The notes beneath the pieces were generated by a model. It saw only the letters and a program-made list of their open reading frames with translations, did no database searches and had not been told where the DNA came from. This document shows, in pieces, positions 9,685 to 22,091 of a stretch of DNA of 64,000 nucleotides. Where the stretch lies: positions 99,015-163,014 of the forward strand of contig JAAKBF010000258.1 of the NCBI GenBank assembly GCA_012656075.1. The letters run 5' to 3'. A program made the translations under genes and the position numbers. Source of the stretch: Phytophthora hibernalis (taxonomy: Eukaryota; Oomycota; Peronosporomycetes; Peronosporales; Peronosporaceae). Position 1 is the stretch's first letter. The number at the start of each line of letters is the position of its first letter.

Positions 9685-10533
9685 TACAGAGAGAGCTCGA
9701 GGGGCTATGAAGAAAGGCAGGTACATGTACTGTACGAACTTGGAGCGTCTTGATTGCGGCCGACAAATACACATGTAGAGATCGTGCCCGACACCGGCAC
9801 GGTTCCGGTGTTCACGATGCTTCCGATCTTGCCATTTTGCGGGCTATTTCGTTGGACTTGTGCAGCAAAGCTGAAGTTCAGCTTGAACATCAATACTGTA
9901 CATGTACCGTAGGCTAAGTACCCTCCAGACGACAAGGTAAACAGTAAACGGAAATGAGCGTTGCATCTACATATAGTTCCGACCTGCAAGCAGGAAGACT
10001 TATCGATGTGGCAAATTCTTCTCCGATGACGCAGTTGTCGTCGACAACGCCACTGGCGTTACGCCACACCAGACCGCGTGAACATGCTCTAGGCTTTCCA
10101 CGTTTTCTCCTCTGGCTTCGACTTGGAAAGCAAATCCTACACTCTTCATGGCTTCACGGCGGAAATTTTCACGGCAAGGAACGCGTTTCTGATATGTATT
10201 GCAAAGGGGTGATTGCTCTTCAAACAAGTCACGAAGTATTTGATACTTCATGTAGAGTGGCGGTCACGCTGGTGAAGTATAAGGCTGTAAAATCGTGTCG
10301 AGAAATTATTTCCACGGGGACATGGCTCTCGAGTTTGATCAGGTATGGATACCGGTACTTGCATCAGCAAAATTCGCCGTATAAGGAACTAAGAGAACAT
10401 TGATCTACTTCGAAGTTCTTCATATTATTGTATATTGTATGCTTCTATCTCGTCTTCAATTGGCGACGAGTCCTAGCGCCATTTAACGCTTCATCTTTGA
10501 CAAACCACAACAAACGCACTCTATCTACCTAGC
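9685..10533. other. Intergenic, no supported gene
   Basis: A 149-codon open frame (9954-10403, +) has no recognisable motif and no codon pattern distinguishing it from background. Two palindromic GTACATGTAC-type words occur near 9720 and 9897. Confidence 0.5.
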
Positions 10534-12419
10534 TCACATTGAGCTGGGCCTTGACCTCAAGTGGCCTCCCTCAGACGCGATAGGCACCCACAAAACAAGC
10601 GAGCCACCTCCTGTACCAGGAAGACCCAGGAAGCCGGGGCGCCAACGGTCGAGGTACAACGTCTTGCCACCCAGTGCCGTAGTATTGGACTTCCACTGGG
10701 CAGTGCCGCCCGCAGCGAGGTCAATTTCGTCGATCTTTTCACCGCCAGACATAATGTTCACAGTGACGTCTTCGGTGTCCTTGCTGGTGAAGTTGATGAT
10801 CACCGCACCGTCACCCTTCCTCGTCCACGAGGTCGTAGTGTTCTTAAAAGCTTTCTTGAGAGCACTCATACCGAGGGTGGCTGCCTCCGTGCCATCGTCG
10901 ATCTCACCCATAAAGCGAGTGGGGCCACAAATGGTCTGCAGATACTCAGCAAACAAAGTCGACAGATCCGTAGGTTCCAAACCAGTGACTGACATAGCTG
11001 TGAGACCATTATCGATCCACAGGTAAGCGGCGTGCTTGTCCGCAATGGATGTGCCGTTGTCACTCTTGCCAGACTTGATCAGGTCATCGATGATGACACC
11101 AAACGTCTTGCGGAGCGTCTCGCGCGTCTTGTACGCGGTGGCCAGCGTGGATTCCGTGGCCATCTGGCTCATGCAGTTGTTGGTCACCGTGGCGACGTCG
11201 TACAACACAAGGTCGGTCTCACTGACTTTGAGGCGGACTTCGGCATCAGAGATATCGGGGTTCTCCTGCCGGTACTCGTTCACAGTCATCCAAACGCGGT
11301 TCGTCAAGGACCGCATGTCATCGCCGCACGTCGAGTTCTGCTTCATGGCCGTCTCGAGATCCGAAATTTCCCCTTCAGTGATCTCGCTGGCAGCCTCAGT
11401 GAAGTTGGCTCCCTCCATGAACGCCTTGAACTTGTCCCAACTCGACACGATGTTATCATCATAGGCAATGATATTGAGAAGGATAAACTGAGCGGTGGCC
11501 ATCAGACCCTGCGAGAGACGGAGGCCGTCAGGAACAGGCTTGCCCAAGCACGCGTAGATTACAATAGGCAGATCCGTGACGACGTTGTTCGTCTGGTACA
11601 GCAGCAGCAGAAGCTTGTCCGTCGATGTTTCCGGGTCCGATGTCGCTTGGTTACGCATGAAACGGATGATAGCTCTCGTCACCGTCAGCAGCGAGTTGGT
11701 GCACTTGACTGCCCACGTCACCTTCTTTCCAAGTTTGGCGAGCTCGCCGAACACACCAAAGGTAGCCATACTCATGGTGGCCATGGCAAGCGCAGAGACC
11801 TTGGCAGCAACTTGCCGTCCGCAGTCATTGTTCTGCTGGATACATTCCATGTTGCATTCGACCGGGTAGTCCATCGGACACTCCGTCCAGCAAGTGTTGG
11901 TCGCTTCGTGACGGTTATAGTTGCTAGGGCACGTATCCATGATGTGAGCTTCTCGGTAACAGGCGGAGTCAGCCGATTGGCTCCAGGGGCCTACCCAATT
12001 GCGGTACGTCGAGGTGATCGTGCTGGTAGCTCCGGCGTGGGTTGCAACGGTGACACCCGAGGGCACTTCCAGATCCAAAGACGAAGACGACGATAATACC
12101 AGGTCGGTTATCGGTGCCACATTGGTCGTGGGGTCGACCGACCCTGAAGCATCGTTGGACGAGGGCGTGTTGGTCGTAGCCGTGTTGGACGCGATACTGC
12201 CGACGGTCGACGATCCCGATGCAAGCATCTTCTTGATGTTGTCCAAGTAGTCGGAGCCCATCATACTGCTGAGCGCCTCGGGCGATAGCGTCTCGGTTGA
12301 CATGGAGGAGTCGGTGGAATTATCGTCGTCATCGTTCCAAAGGTCAAATCGACAGCTTGTGTGCTGGTGGTGCTGGCAATGGTAGCCAAAACGATGAGAG
12401 CGATCTTTGACCGGACCAT
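10534..12419 (-). CDS. Large secreted cysteine-containing oomycete protein, frame broken after the signal peptide
   Basis: The ATG at 12419 (minus strand) encodes a textbook signal peptide: MVRSKIALIVLATIASTTS, then TQA before the likely cleavage site. About 20 codons later the frame must change by one to enter the long open frame ending at 10534. That frame has an acidic S/T-rich linker, a cysteine cluster (C-x6-DTCPSNYN-x8-C-x3-C-x6-VEC-x3-C-x6-C), then a ~350-residue helical region without known domain and a C-terminal LDRWRPG stretch. The long frame's upstream extension to 12492 has no ATG. I recognise it as an oomycete-specific secreted type but cannot name it. Plausible roles are extracellular or host-directed; this is inference. 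The frameshift lies between about 12354 and 12323. Confidence 0.72.
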
Positions 12420-12476
12420 CTTGAAGTACTTGTGGAGGATGATCCAAAGCTCGAGTGTGTCCGAGAATGCAAAAGC

Positions 12477-12483
12477 AGAATGA
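12477..12483 (-). promoter_or_regulatory. Oomycete initiator element (Inr, TCATTYY)
   Basis: On the minus strand the sequence TCTCATTCTGCTTTTG fits the oomycete Inr plus flanking promoter region (core TCATTYY followed by a pyrimidine/T run). It lies about 60 bases before the signal-peptide ATG at 12419. This supports that start over the upstream open frame, which would begin before the transcription start. Confidence 0.5.
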
Positions 12484-12499
12484 GACTTTCACCGTTTGA

Positions 12500-15400
12500 A
12501 ATTCGTCCTAAAGGAGTCCTGCTGTTGAGGACCGGATTGTGTTGATCGACAGGTAGGGCGATTTGCGGAAGAAAGGAGATGGGTGCAATCGAGCCGGTCA
12601 CTCGGCGACTGCTCTGCAGTCTGCAGTGCCCGGCCATGATTAAAACCTAGGGCGAGATGGGAGCTGAGCAAGAGCGGGGAGCAGGCTCTGGCCTCCGCCA
12701 CGTTGTCCAGAGAAAATGACACCATTTTGGGTCAATTTTCGTTTTACGTACACCGGTTCATCTCCTTTTGCCTTTTGTAGTTGAGCACAGCACTGCAACA
12801 TGTGTCACAATCTCGAGATACCATATTTAACTTTTTAACTCTTTTTCAGTAGCAAGCAGGAGTGGCCTGATCTCAAGGAGACATCGCAAGGCGACGGTGC
12901 AAAGGCGTGAGAGTGTTGGAAGGGCGACAACCAGGATGAAAGTTCCCATTTTTGCGGGCAAACATGCAACACTGGGACGTTTGCAAGATGTATGGCACCT
13001 TCGTGCGTTTGCAGTCAATTATGACGAATGGGCAAGGTGATCCACGTTACATGTATGCAGCGTCTCCGAAGCAAACTTGTTGGATTCGATTCCAAGGAGG
13101 CAACACTCGTCCTAGAGATCGCTGTGCCCGAAGTAAGTAAATATCCATTACCAACCTCGCAAAAGATTTGTTTTCGGTGATCCCTGTACGCTCATTGGAG
13201 GACTACAGTAGATTGTATTAATACCTACACCGAGAGAGTATCTTGGGAACTCTAAAACTGAGAGACTAGGATCATCGAACCACGGTGTGTTTAATCGGTT
13301 AATTTGACAACTTCCTACTGCATTAATATCAGTGTTGACGGACACAGCTTCTAATCATACGATTGTGCGGCTTTTAACCCTTTTACTACATGTACCAGAC
13401 GTAAATAATGGGACCACAACGGACTTTTAGCCCTTAATATATGTAGTCGAAGCTATAATACCGGTACCCATATTCGTGCATGTATTAATAGTGCTTGGAT
13501 TTTGGGTCGATGCACGTTCCAGATATGAATAGTATTCATAGAATAAGTGAACTGTACTGTACAGCACTTGGAGACCGAACGAACAACCACATCACAACCT
13601 AAATCACGGGGATATTTTCTGCCAAGGCAGTAACAGACTCAGCGAGGGATTTGGGAGCAAAACCGTAGCTTGTTGAAATGGATTCGAATGTTTCTTTCTG
13701 GCGAAAACCGTCCCCTCTTACACCATCAAAGCGCCAATGAGCGTGGTTAAATGCTTTACGAGTGCCGCGTCATTATTATTATCATTTTATAGGATCAATT
13801 ATTATAGGATCAAGCTGCCTTAGATGCATCCTGCTCTACTGGTATCTTCGAAGTTAATTTGCCATGAGCGAACGGCATTCCGTCAATTTTCTCAGTGATC
13901 CTGTTTGCCGTAGATCCAAGTCCCCGGGTCGTCCCATCTCGCGAGCTATTTGGTCGAGTTTAGATGTGGAACGCTACAGTATTATGCTACAAAAGACTAC
14001 CGTGCCTAGCAACTTCTATTCATGTAGAGGGCTCATGGTTCGTATTAGTTGACATGTATTATAGTATTAGTGCAGGGTATATTTACTGGTTATGTACATG
14101 AAACGATGCTAGCTATCGTGAAACAACGAGGGTTATTTGAAGACGATTGAGTCGACGTTCGTGCAACACCAGTGGTGTAAAATACAAGTACATGTACACT
14201 GATCATCTGCTCGACTGCACGTGTAACGTGGAACATTTATTTGACACCGCATCCACGTGCGCATGGATGCCAAACGCCAACGGTTATCATGTAAAGTTGA
14301 ACTTCGTTTGCTTTGAAGCGAAATAAATCCCATCAATGCCAACGACAATGCCAACGACGTGGACGCCTCATGTATATTCTACCTCGCAGACTAACGTACC
14401 TTGTATCGAAGAATGCATCCAATGAAATCTGTATTTTGAGTATTTTGGACATGTATTGTGGGAAAAAGGTCGGACTACATGTATCGCCCTTTTTGAAAAC
14501 AATGACGTGGACCTCTAACCAAGAAGGCGACCACGAGCAAGATATTGCTTCAACGCAGCACCAGGCGACTTTAAACTCATTTTTGCCACCCGCTTCCTCG
14601 GAACGTAAAGCTAGACAGAGAGGTCGGTTCCGTACATGTACCGCGTCTAAGATCGCGAGCTCCAGTGATTCACTGGCGTTGAACGAATCACCACGCCACA
14701 AAACCACAACGCACTGCACACTCACTGAGCCATGAGCTGCGCAGGGCGTTATAGAGGTCTGGCTCCAGCTCACCGGCTCTGCCAAACTCAGTTCGTGGTG
14801 GCCCACTACGATCCCGCCACTGGGTGGCGGGTCCATCTTGCAACAGGGGACCTGCTCAGCGACTATCCTGTGTGCGATCACCACAAAAATGATCATATAT
14901 TAACCATCTGCTTTACCCGATGATTAAACCTGGGATCTGCTCGTTGACTTCGCCACGTCCTTGCTTATCCGTGTCGGCAAATGCCTTCTGACGCAGTGAG
15001 CGTCGACAGGTTTACACGGAGCGCATTGGCCATAGCTGTGATGTAAGCATCCCGTGTTGCCACAAGTCTCCGGCTCACTAGAGAAATGGCACAGACGCAC
15101 AACCAAATGTACCCCAAGCGATAGTGCGGCGGGAGGACCTCGCTTGATTGAGTTCGAATGCTGGTTGCCGCCGAGGACACTTTCTGAGCGCGCTTAAAAA
15201 ACGGTTTGGCAAAATGGGTCAACAAATCGCTTTTGAGGTGCTGACGGGAAGCTCAAGTCCTTTGATTGGGATTCACTTGTCCCCATTTTGGTCGTGTATC
15301 GCGCCATCGCAATTGAACCAATGCACTTTGCATTTGTATTGTCAGTCCGGTGATCGGTAGCACTTCTGGTTGAAGCAATGTCATTGAAGTGTTCAAAAGA

Positions 15401-18400
15401 CATGCATTTACGCTGCCTATTTGCCTACTTCAACGCTTTGCTCTGTGGTCATGTCGGCGTGAGAGCCCAACAGATCTAGCAACCCAAACAATGTGTGGCT
15501 ATCATTTGCTGAGGAGAGGACACAACTCGCCCATTCGGCGACACTATTAAAAATCGCTTTGCATAAGGTAAGCTTACCGGTAAGTTCCATCACCATTTGA
15601 ATTAATCTTCTTTTTGCTGGAATTTTGTTTTCGACCAGTCTATATGCGGTAGACGAATGGAAGGTGCTTTCTCCTATTAATAGAGCACTACAGTACATTA
15701 TTAATCCATGTAGGAAGAGGAATCGCGGGCACCGGACTCCAGAAAGTGGTGATGCAAACGTCTTGCATGTAGTCTGTATGGGCCTCCGAGACTTCTAACC
15801 AACAGCTACGATGCAGTCATCACTACTGGTAGTGCGATGATAGACAGCTTATAAGAAATCGTACAAGCCGCATGGGTGATCCAGCCTGTTGTTGCTTGGA
15901 CGAAGCGAGTCGAGGGCGAACTCTAGAAAACACCCATGCGAACTGCCTGCATATTGACCAGATTTGCTAGACACAAGCAAACAGTTTGCAAACAGTTGTG
16001 TTATTTATAACGGTGCAGTTAGCATTTGTGCGAACGATAGCTCGCTCGCTACATGAAGTTGCGAAAATCATGTGGCTGCACAAATTTCTCGTCTGCGTTA
16101 TCATCGATTGGGTCGCAGTCACTGGTTGCCAGGCAAACAGAAAAGAAGAAAAAGTGTTTGCTTATTGCTTGCTGTGCCAACGTCGGTAAATCTAAGGTCC
16201 GAGTTGCTAACATCTAGACGAATTCCCGCATCAATAGTGTTTGTCCTGTACTGCACTACAGCCATCCACGTGTACGATTCAGCTTAAGTATGCTGTTATA
16301 CCGGAAGAAGCTTTAACGGGTCACGGGTCGATCTGGTCGCGTTAGGGTCTCCATATATAACACCATCAAAGACTTGATCAAGTCTTTTATCTGTGGCATA
16401 TCACGTTAGTATACTGGATGGGCAACGCATTGCTTTAGTTGCTCAACATTCGCCTTGTAGGCTACCGGTATCCACCAATACCGCTTCTAAACAACAGCTA
16501 GATACCGCCGGACAGAAGATGGGTAAAATTCTCTTCATAACAATACCAGCAGCTTCAATGAAGCTGCTTCACCTCGTTGTATGATGGCGTGCCTCTCCAC
16601 TTCGATGTATTATTGCACGTATTGATGAATTTGTACTAGTAAGTATTCGTATTTGTTGAGGTGTGCTACGTTGCATCATACAAACGAAGGATCTGCAAAG
16701 AGAAACAGATCGCTTCAAGGACTACAACATACTGGCAAGATTTCCTACTTCCGTGATGAATCGTGTTCGGAGAGGGCAATCAAGGATCTCGAGTGCTCTC
16801 GTCATGATAGTGAGCTGTAGTATTCTGAACTTCACTGTTTCAGACAATACGGCTTGCTTCGAGTGGTTCAAATTGACGGAGGTGTACACTACTGTACCAT
16901 TGCATTCGCCAACTAAGGCCATCCCTCCTTTATAACAGGACCTCTGCTGAACCCTACCGATGATCCATAACAAACTTATATTTACGCCTCCAGTGCGCCA
17001 AAGATACGTATCGAGCACATCCGATACTGAATAAGGAACCAGAGTACTCAGTACGGTAGGCTGTTCTAACTAGCGCTGGTTCATGATTCTTGTGTGAGCT
17101 TCGTTCACCCGTGATTTCAGAGTAGTCCATATTTACATGTTAAGTAATCGTGTACAAGCGAGTTCTGAAGCAGTGTAGCCGCCCCGATCACTAAATAAAT
17201 ACTGTAGGTTAGTGATCCATCCGCGACGTTACTTTCAAACTCGTACCCCAGGACGAAGTGCTTGATCTCTGCTACACCACGTTATGTGGGCGGTCGTCTG
17301 TATTTCACTGTGGAATCCACACACGCGAAATTCTGGTAGCATTATTAAATGACAAACCAAGATCCATTGGCGAGCGGCCTCCAGCGCAATTAATCCGCGT
17401 TTAGCGTGTTTGAAAGTAGAGAAAGAAATGTAATGTATTTAATCTTTTAGCTATTGTAAGTTCTTAATCGTTGTTGCAGTTTTGGCTTTCGCGCCGGTTG
17501 TAGGTCAAGCCCTTCCTCGGCTACTGCGGTTGTCATAGTATGCAAACAGTCCACAATCAACCTCAAATGTAGTCCTCGAGTTTGCGTGTCGGAACGGTTG
17601 CTTCCACTGCACAGTAGAAGCAACTGTGAGCTACTTCTTGGATATGACTGATACATCTTGTCCGCATATGCTCCAGTTGTTGGGGGTGTGGCTCATTGTT
17701 CTCCTTCATGCACTACTTGGTTGCGTATTTGACAATGTGAATACCATGCAGCAGAAATATGGTGGGCAGTGTCTTCAAATTGCTGATGCCACTGCCAGTA
17801 CAGCTTCAACATTCGCTGTTGATAGCGGGCTTCAATCGGTAGTGCGCCTCGAGCCGCCTAAGAAGGCTTATACGTGATCGTCACTGATGATTCTATGTGT
17901 TGGAGTGCTGTGATCGAGCTTACAGACAAGCCGGTATTCTATCCGTGTTGTAAAGAGTGTTTACCAGTATCTACGGTATGCTATAGAAACCGCATTCCAC
18001 GGATCTTTTTGCAGCAGACTGTTGGGTTTTGCCTGTCCGAAGCCTTGTGAAGTTCCGCAGAGTGCTTACCTGTCTACGGTTCACCAGTGCGAATAAACAT
18101 CAGAGTCAAAGGATTGACTACCGTTAATGTATTATCAAGATGAGGCGTTTAGTCAGCTTTGTCTCCAATAGCTGCAACTTTTTTAAGAGGCAACCGAAGG
18201 AACGGACATAATAAGTTGTTAGATGTATTAATAGCAACACAACTATTGATAAATGGCATCAATGTGCCTCACTGCGAAATGAAACGAAACGAATAGTTCA
18301 ACTCGTTTCAATTTCTACCCATTCCCAGTTTTTGGGTCTAACTTTTTACAGTGTTTACGTTTACACTGTCACCTTGTTTGTTTTGTTCTTGATGCTGAAT

Positions 18401-19670
18401 TCCATCGATGCTACCAAAGGTGCGTCACCGCCAAAATGTAAACGAGTGTGCCAATGAGCATGCTTTGCCGACGCTGCGTCACCCAGTCACCCGAGTGCAG
18501 ATCAACGAAGAGACAGATTCAAACCTCGCAACCCGAGCACAATCAAAGAGCCAATTCGCGAGTCTGGTCGCGCAAGCTGGCTGAACCAGTGCTAGAACCA
18601 ATACCGGTACCGTAATGTTACATGTAGTTGCAATAGGACGCATCCGTGGGTGGCGGAATTGCCTGTTACATGTAGTTGAATACTGTACATGCAGCAGTAA
18701 ACTGGGAATTGTTGTGACGGTGAAGGTGCAATGTTCCTGTTCATGGATGTGGTACGTCTACTGTACCTTTACCGGTACATTGTAGCACCTTGGGCCCACG
18801 TGTATGATTACGTCCCAGATCGGAAGTCAAACACGTTGCTGCCTCCACAGTCCACACGAGACCGAAACTCCAACATGTAGGTAGTTCACCTACAGGTGCA
18901 TACACAATGTGTACATGTACACATCACAAAACTGAAACGGGTTGCAAATTGCTGCAGTGTGTGTGTACTGTACCTGTAGGTATTTACTGGTACACTGTAC
19001 AGGGAGTCTGTACGCGCGAACATATGCTGCTGCTGATGAGTGCTGGATTGCCTTCCGGATGTATATCGACGCGCTGGCGCATCGAACGTCAACCACACTT
19101 TTATTATAGTATAATACCTACATTTGATATGAATGGGACTGCAACTTAAAGCTGGGTAAGTGTATTGGATAAGATGGCGAACGCTTGGCGCTCGTTACAT
19201 GTATTAGAATTAGCAAAGAAAAATCGAGACCGAAGCTGAAGAGTGACAAAAAGGCGGGATATAAGAGTCGGTCCTGGTGGCAACAGATCCTCATTCCGGT
19301 GATGGGAAATGGCTTCGGTTATGAGTTTACGGTGTACACTTTGTACCGTTGCTTCATTTGGAGGGAGCCCGTTCACTTCAACGTCGCTTCAAATGCCGCT
19401 TCAAGGTTAAAATTTCGCTAGTTATCACGTATTCCTGCTGTTCGGGCAGAAACATGTGAAAGATAGGTTTTCGGATCGCAAAAACGACTGACGAACAGCA
19501 TGAGACGGGGGCCTTTGTCCACATTTCTTAGCAGCGGGTCTCGCACACATGAAGAAGTATGCCCCAACAGACCCCACCGATAAGTTGTCACCGTGGCATT
19601 CGTCTATAAATTGTGCACCTCTGGTGGATTCACCAGAGGTCGGCCTTCCACGATGGTACGGTACGTGTAC
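12500..19670. other. 7 kb without recognisable genes
   Basis: Only short, patternless open frames on both strands; the longest, 187 codons at 14333-14896 (-), has no motif. No LTR, TIR or transposase homology is seen. Palindromic TACATGTA words are frequent, for example near 14189, 14475, 14632, 18617 and 18665, with a perfect 14-base palindrome GTGTACATGTACAC at 18909-18922. AT-rich stretches alternate with normal composition. Confidence 0.55.
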
Positions 19671-19671
19671 G

Positions 19672-19885
19672 TCGGTCCGAAGTGGAAGCGGTGCACGGTC
19701 TCAATTTCCAGTTTGACCTGCCTCCAACGCTAGAACGTCTCGGTTCCAGTGGCACCCCACTTTAGGTCGCCAAACTTGTCCAGTGTGGCCGACAGCCACG
19801 CGTAGCTGCTGCGGGTGTGCCCAGCAACAGGATGCGGCGCCGTCCTGCTCGCACAGCGCCACAGCGTCCGCACCGAGTCGTCCTT
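19672..19885 (-). pseudogene. Inverted 3' part of a methyltransferase gene copy
   Basis: The reverse complement of this stretch matches about 9405-9640 of the gene at 8.9 kb, from the M-D-D-S segment through GRILLL, the ILDKFGDL region and the ETVHRFHFG end. Several indels are present. It lies head to head with the 5' part that begins at about 19886. Confidence 0.85.
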
Positions 19886-20243
19886 GCTGCAAAACCCCGC
19901 CTGGCGTACTTCTGGGCGGCGCGACGCTCTACGTGGGTGTCACCTTCGCCACGTACATTACGGTGTACGACTCGTCAAAGGCCGACAAAGCGGACGCTCC
20001 GACACCCGACGATTGCAAGTTTTACATGAACGCGTCGAAATACGACCGCGATGTGGCCTGAGACGAGCGGCTTACGAGCATCTCGCTCCTGCGCTCGTGG
20101 CCTCTACCCGACGCAGTCGCAGCCCCTTCTAATGGGTGTGAGCCGAGAGATGCTGGACCAAGTGTCGGACAGAGACACAGGGACTGCGAGCTGCGCCGTC
20201 ATGGGCGCGTGTAAAGTGCAGTTCCCGGACGGCAGCAACTCAT
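19886..20243 (+). pseudogene. 5' part of a methyltransferase gene copy, lacking the SAM-binding motif
   Basis: Matches the 8.94-9.36 kb portion: LLGGATLYVGVTFATYITVYDSSKAD is coded in one frame from about 19915 (runs shown here exceed none of the domain's usual length). It retains the base that the 8.9 kb copy lacks. A stop replaces Trp/Asp codons after DVA (near 20060). The segment coding motif I (VLEVAAGTGRN) is deleted between about 20085 and 20105. Homology ends at about 20235, where it joins an upstream-region-like sequence. Not functional. Confidence 0.85.
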
Positions 20244-20320
20244 GATTTGCAATTATTGACTTGTTAAGTATTTAAGTTGTGTCCGGCAATTATTTATATT
20301 TTGCTGCACGACCGCAACAA
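20236..20320 (+). repeat. Diverged copy of the methyltransferase upstream region
   Basis: CTCATGATTTGCAATTATTG and the following GACTTGTTAAGTATTTAAG match the order of words in 8838-8908 just before the methyltransferase ATG, including the TTTTGCTGCAC/TTTTGCAGCAC end. It follows, rather than precedes, the pseudogene fragment, so it is probably the promoter of a further lost copy in a rearranged tandem array. Confidence 0.6.
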
Positions 20321-21096
20321 TTGCCATACTGGACAAGACAATAATTGCAATTCATCAGTTATTGGGATGCCACAATGATTGGAATAAAACCGGAATTAGA
20401 CAAAATACCTTAATTGATTCGGTAAAAAATAATGAGTAAATTGTTTTTTCTACATATGTAAAGCGATACATGTACCCTTGTGTGCCCCAAGAAATAACCC
20501 CGCCACCCTGCCAGACCACATTTACCCGGAAACCAAGTATGCCTGCCTACCTCCCGTTCGCTCTGATGCCTCACGAACCTACATCAGAGTGGTCAGCTCA
20601 CGGCATCAGCTCTCGACCAGCCAACAATGGTCGAACCAACTCACTGTATCTTTGTGTGTCTTGTACGGACTGAATTGGTACCTAGCGTGGGCTGTACGCT
20701 GGGGTAAGCGGTTGGAGTTGTATGCGGTCATTGTGAGATAGTGCAAAGGACTACACGTTTCCAGTATCACGGTCATTTACCAATAAAAACGGAGAACCTA
20801 CTACCCGGCTTATTTTTGCATAGCCATGCGACTTACAGTCCAGGTCGATCCCAGTTTATTCTGGACTGTTGTCCTGGATGTAAACTACTTAATAAAGCGG
20901 ATAAAATACCTTTTTAACTTGCAATGCCCCCTAGCCTCCTCTTTCCCTCACCACCAGTTTATTCTCCCCCTTCCAACCCCCGCTCTCACTTATCGACTTG
21001 CGCCTACGAGACCAATGAAGCGGCGGGCCCGCTCTACCGACGCCGCGAGCGACAGCTACAAATGACGACGGCAGCGGAAAGGCCGTTCAGTCTGCT

Positions 21097-21330
21097 ATGA
21101 GCAGCAGCGATGATGAGATGTCTGCTCAGGACAGTGGAGATGTGGACGTAGCTGGTGTGAAGAGTTAAGGAACGCTTGAAGGGAAGAAGCTACGTCGGTT
21201 CCACGCAAGCTGGGACACATGGGAGGACTACCGCGCCAAATATGGCGAAGATACGAGCTCACATCTAGCCTCGAAAGAGGTTGAAAGCGTGGCGAAGAGG
21301 TATGTACAGTTTGGAGAGTCCGAGCGAGAG
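21097..21330 (+). pseudogene. Possible MULE-type transposase N-terminal fragment
   Basis: A short acidic leader (MSSSDDEMSAQ) stops near 21166. It is followed by KKLRRFHASWDTWEDYRAKY, which resembles the F-x-S-W-x-x-x-x-x-Y opening seen in oomycete SWIM/MULE-type transposases. Nothing else of such a protein follows. Weak similarity only. Confidence 0.25.
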
Positions 21331-21740
21331 AAGGGTGGTCAATCTGCTCGATATCTTCCAGAAAGTCTGCCATGACGGCGCCGGCGCTGCTTCTGCACTC
21401 ATTGATGGCCCGATCGTAGCCGCGGAAATGGCCACCGCCCTCAGCCAACTCTTTCAACCAACCTGGTGCCAACCAACCTGTAGCTGACTCTGTCAAACAA
21501 CCTAGAGCGTACACTGGTAAACAACCTGGGCCAACACTGATAAAAACCATGGAACCAACTCTGTCAACCAAAGAACTTAATGCTGAGAATGCTGGATGAG
21601 AACATCAACATCGCGATCAAATATCCGGGCCTGAGTAGGACTCGCTACAGAGTGCTTCTTACCCTGTTACATGCAAATGATACGTACATTGCGGGCTACA
21701 GGGGTTATATATATGATGAATATGTAGTCGATTGCATTGT

Positions 21741-22056
21741 TGAAACGGACCTCCGTATCATTCTGTCATATCTACATTTAGAGGTTCTGTCCTCCCATTT
21801 GTCAAAAGGGGGACAGTGACCTGGCACTATCTGATTGGTCAGAAGTGCAGTAACATATTTTAGTTTTAGTGTATTAGAGAGGGACTCCCAGTTGGGTGGC
21901 CCACAATGGCCCTGGCCTTCCGCCAGGGTCTACTCCTAATAACAGAGTCATTTTAACCTTAAATCCCGTACGTCCTTCTCGGACGTTCGTCTTAACCAAG
22001 CTTCCTCAGAGCACTATATAGTGCAAGTTATATAACGTGGCTCTAACCCCGTTACA
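21741..22056 (+). repeat. 5' LTR of Gypsy
   Basis: Starts TGAAACGG and ends CCGTTACA, a near-perfect inverted terminal pair. Shares long identical stretches with 28002-28312, including CTTCTCGGACGTTCGTCTTA. Confidence 0.93.
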
Positions 22057-22058
22057 CC

Positions 22059-22074
22059 TGGTAGCACTTTGTAG
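22059..22074 (+). other. Primer binding site of Gypsy
   Basis: TGGTAGCACTTTGTAG starts two bases after the LTR with the TGG expected from pairing with a tRNA 3' CCA end. The tRNA species is not identified. Confidence 0.55.
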
Positions 22075-22091
22075 TTCTTCCAACGACCAAG

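Noticed and set aside
9954..10403. 149-codon ORF after the methyltransferase gene
   Set aside because: No motif, no recognisable relative and an opposite-strand ORF of similar quality; treated as chance.
11032..12096. 354-codon plus-strand ORF
   Set aside because: Lies antisense to the secreted-protein frame and reads as its arginine/histidine-rich shadow.
14333..14896. 187-codon minus-strand ORF
   Set aside because: No domain, no start context and no conserved pattern; could not be supported.
21095..21571. 158-codon minus-strand ORF
   Set aside because: Antisense to the weak MULE-like fragment, no own features.
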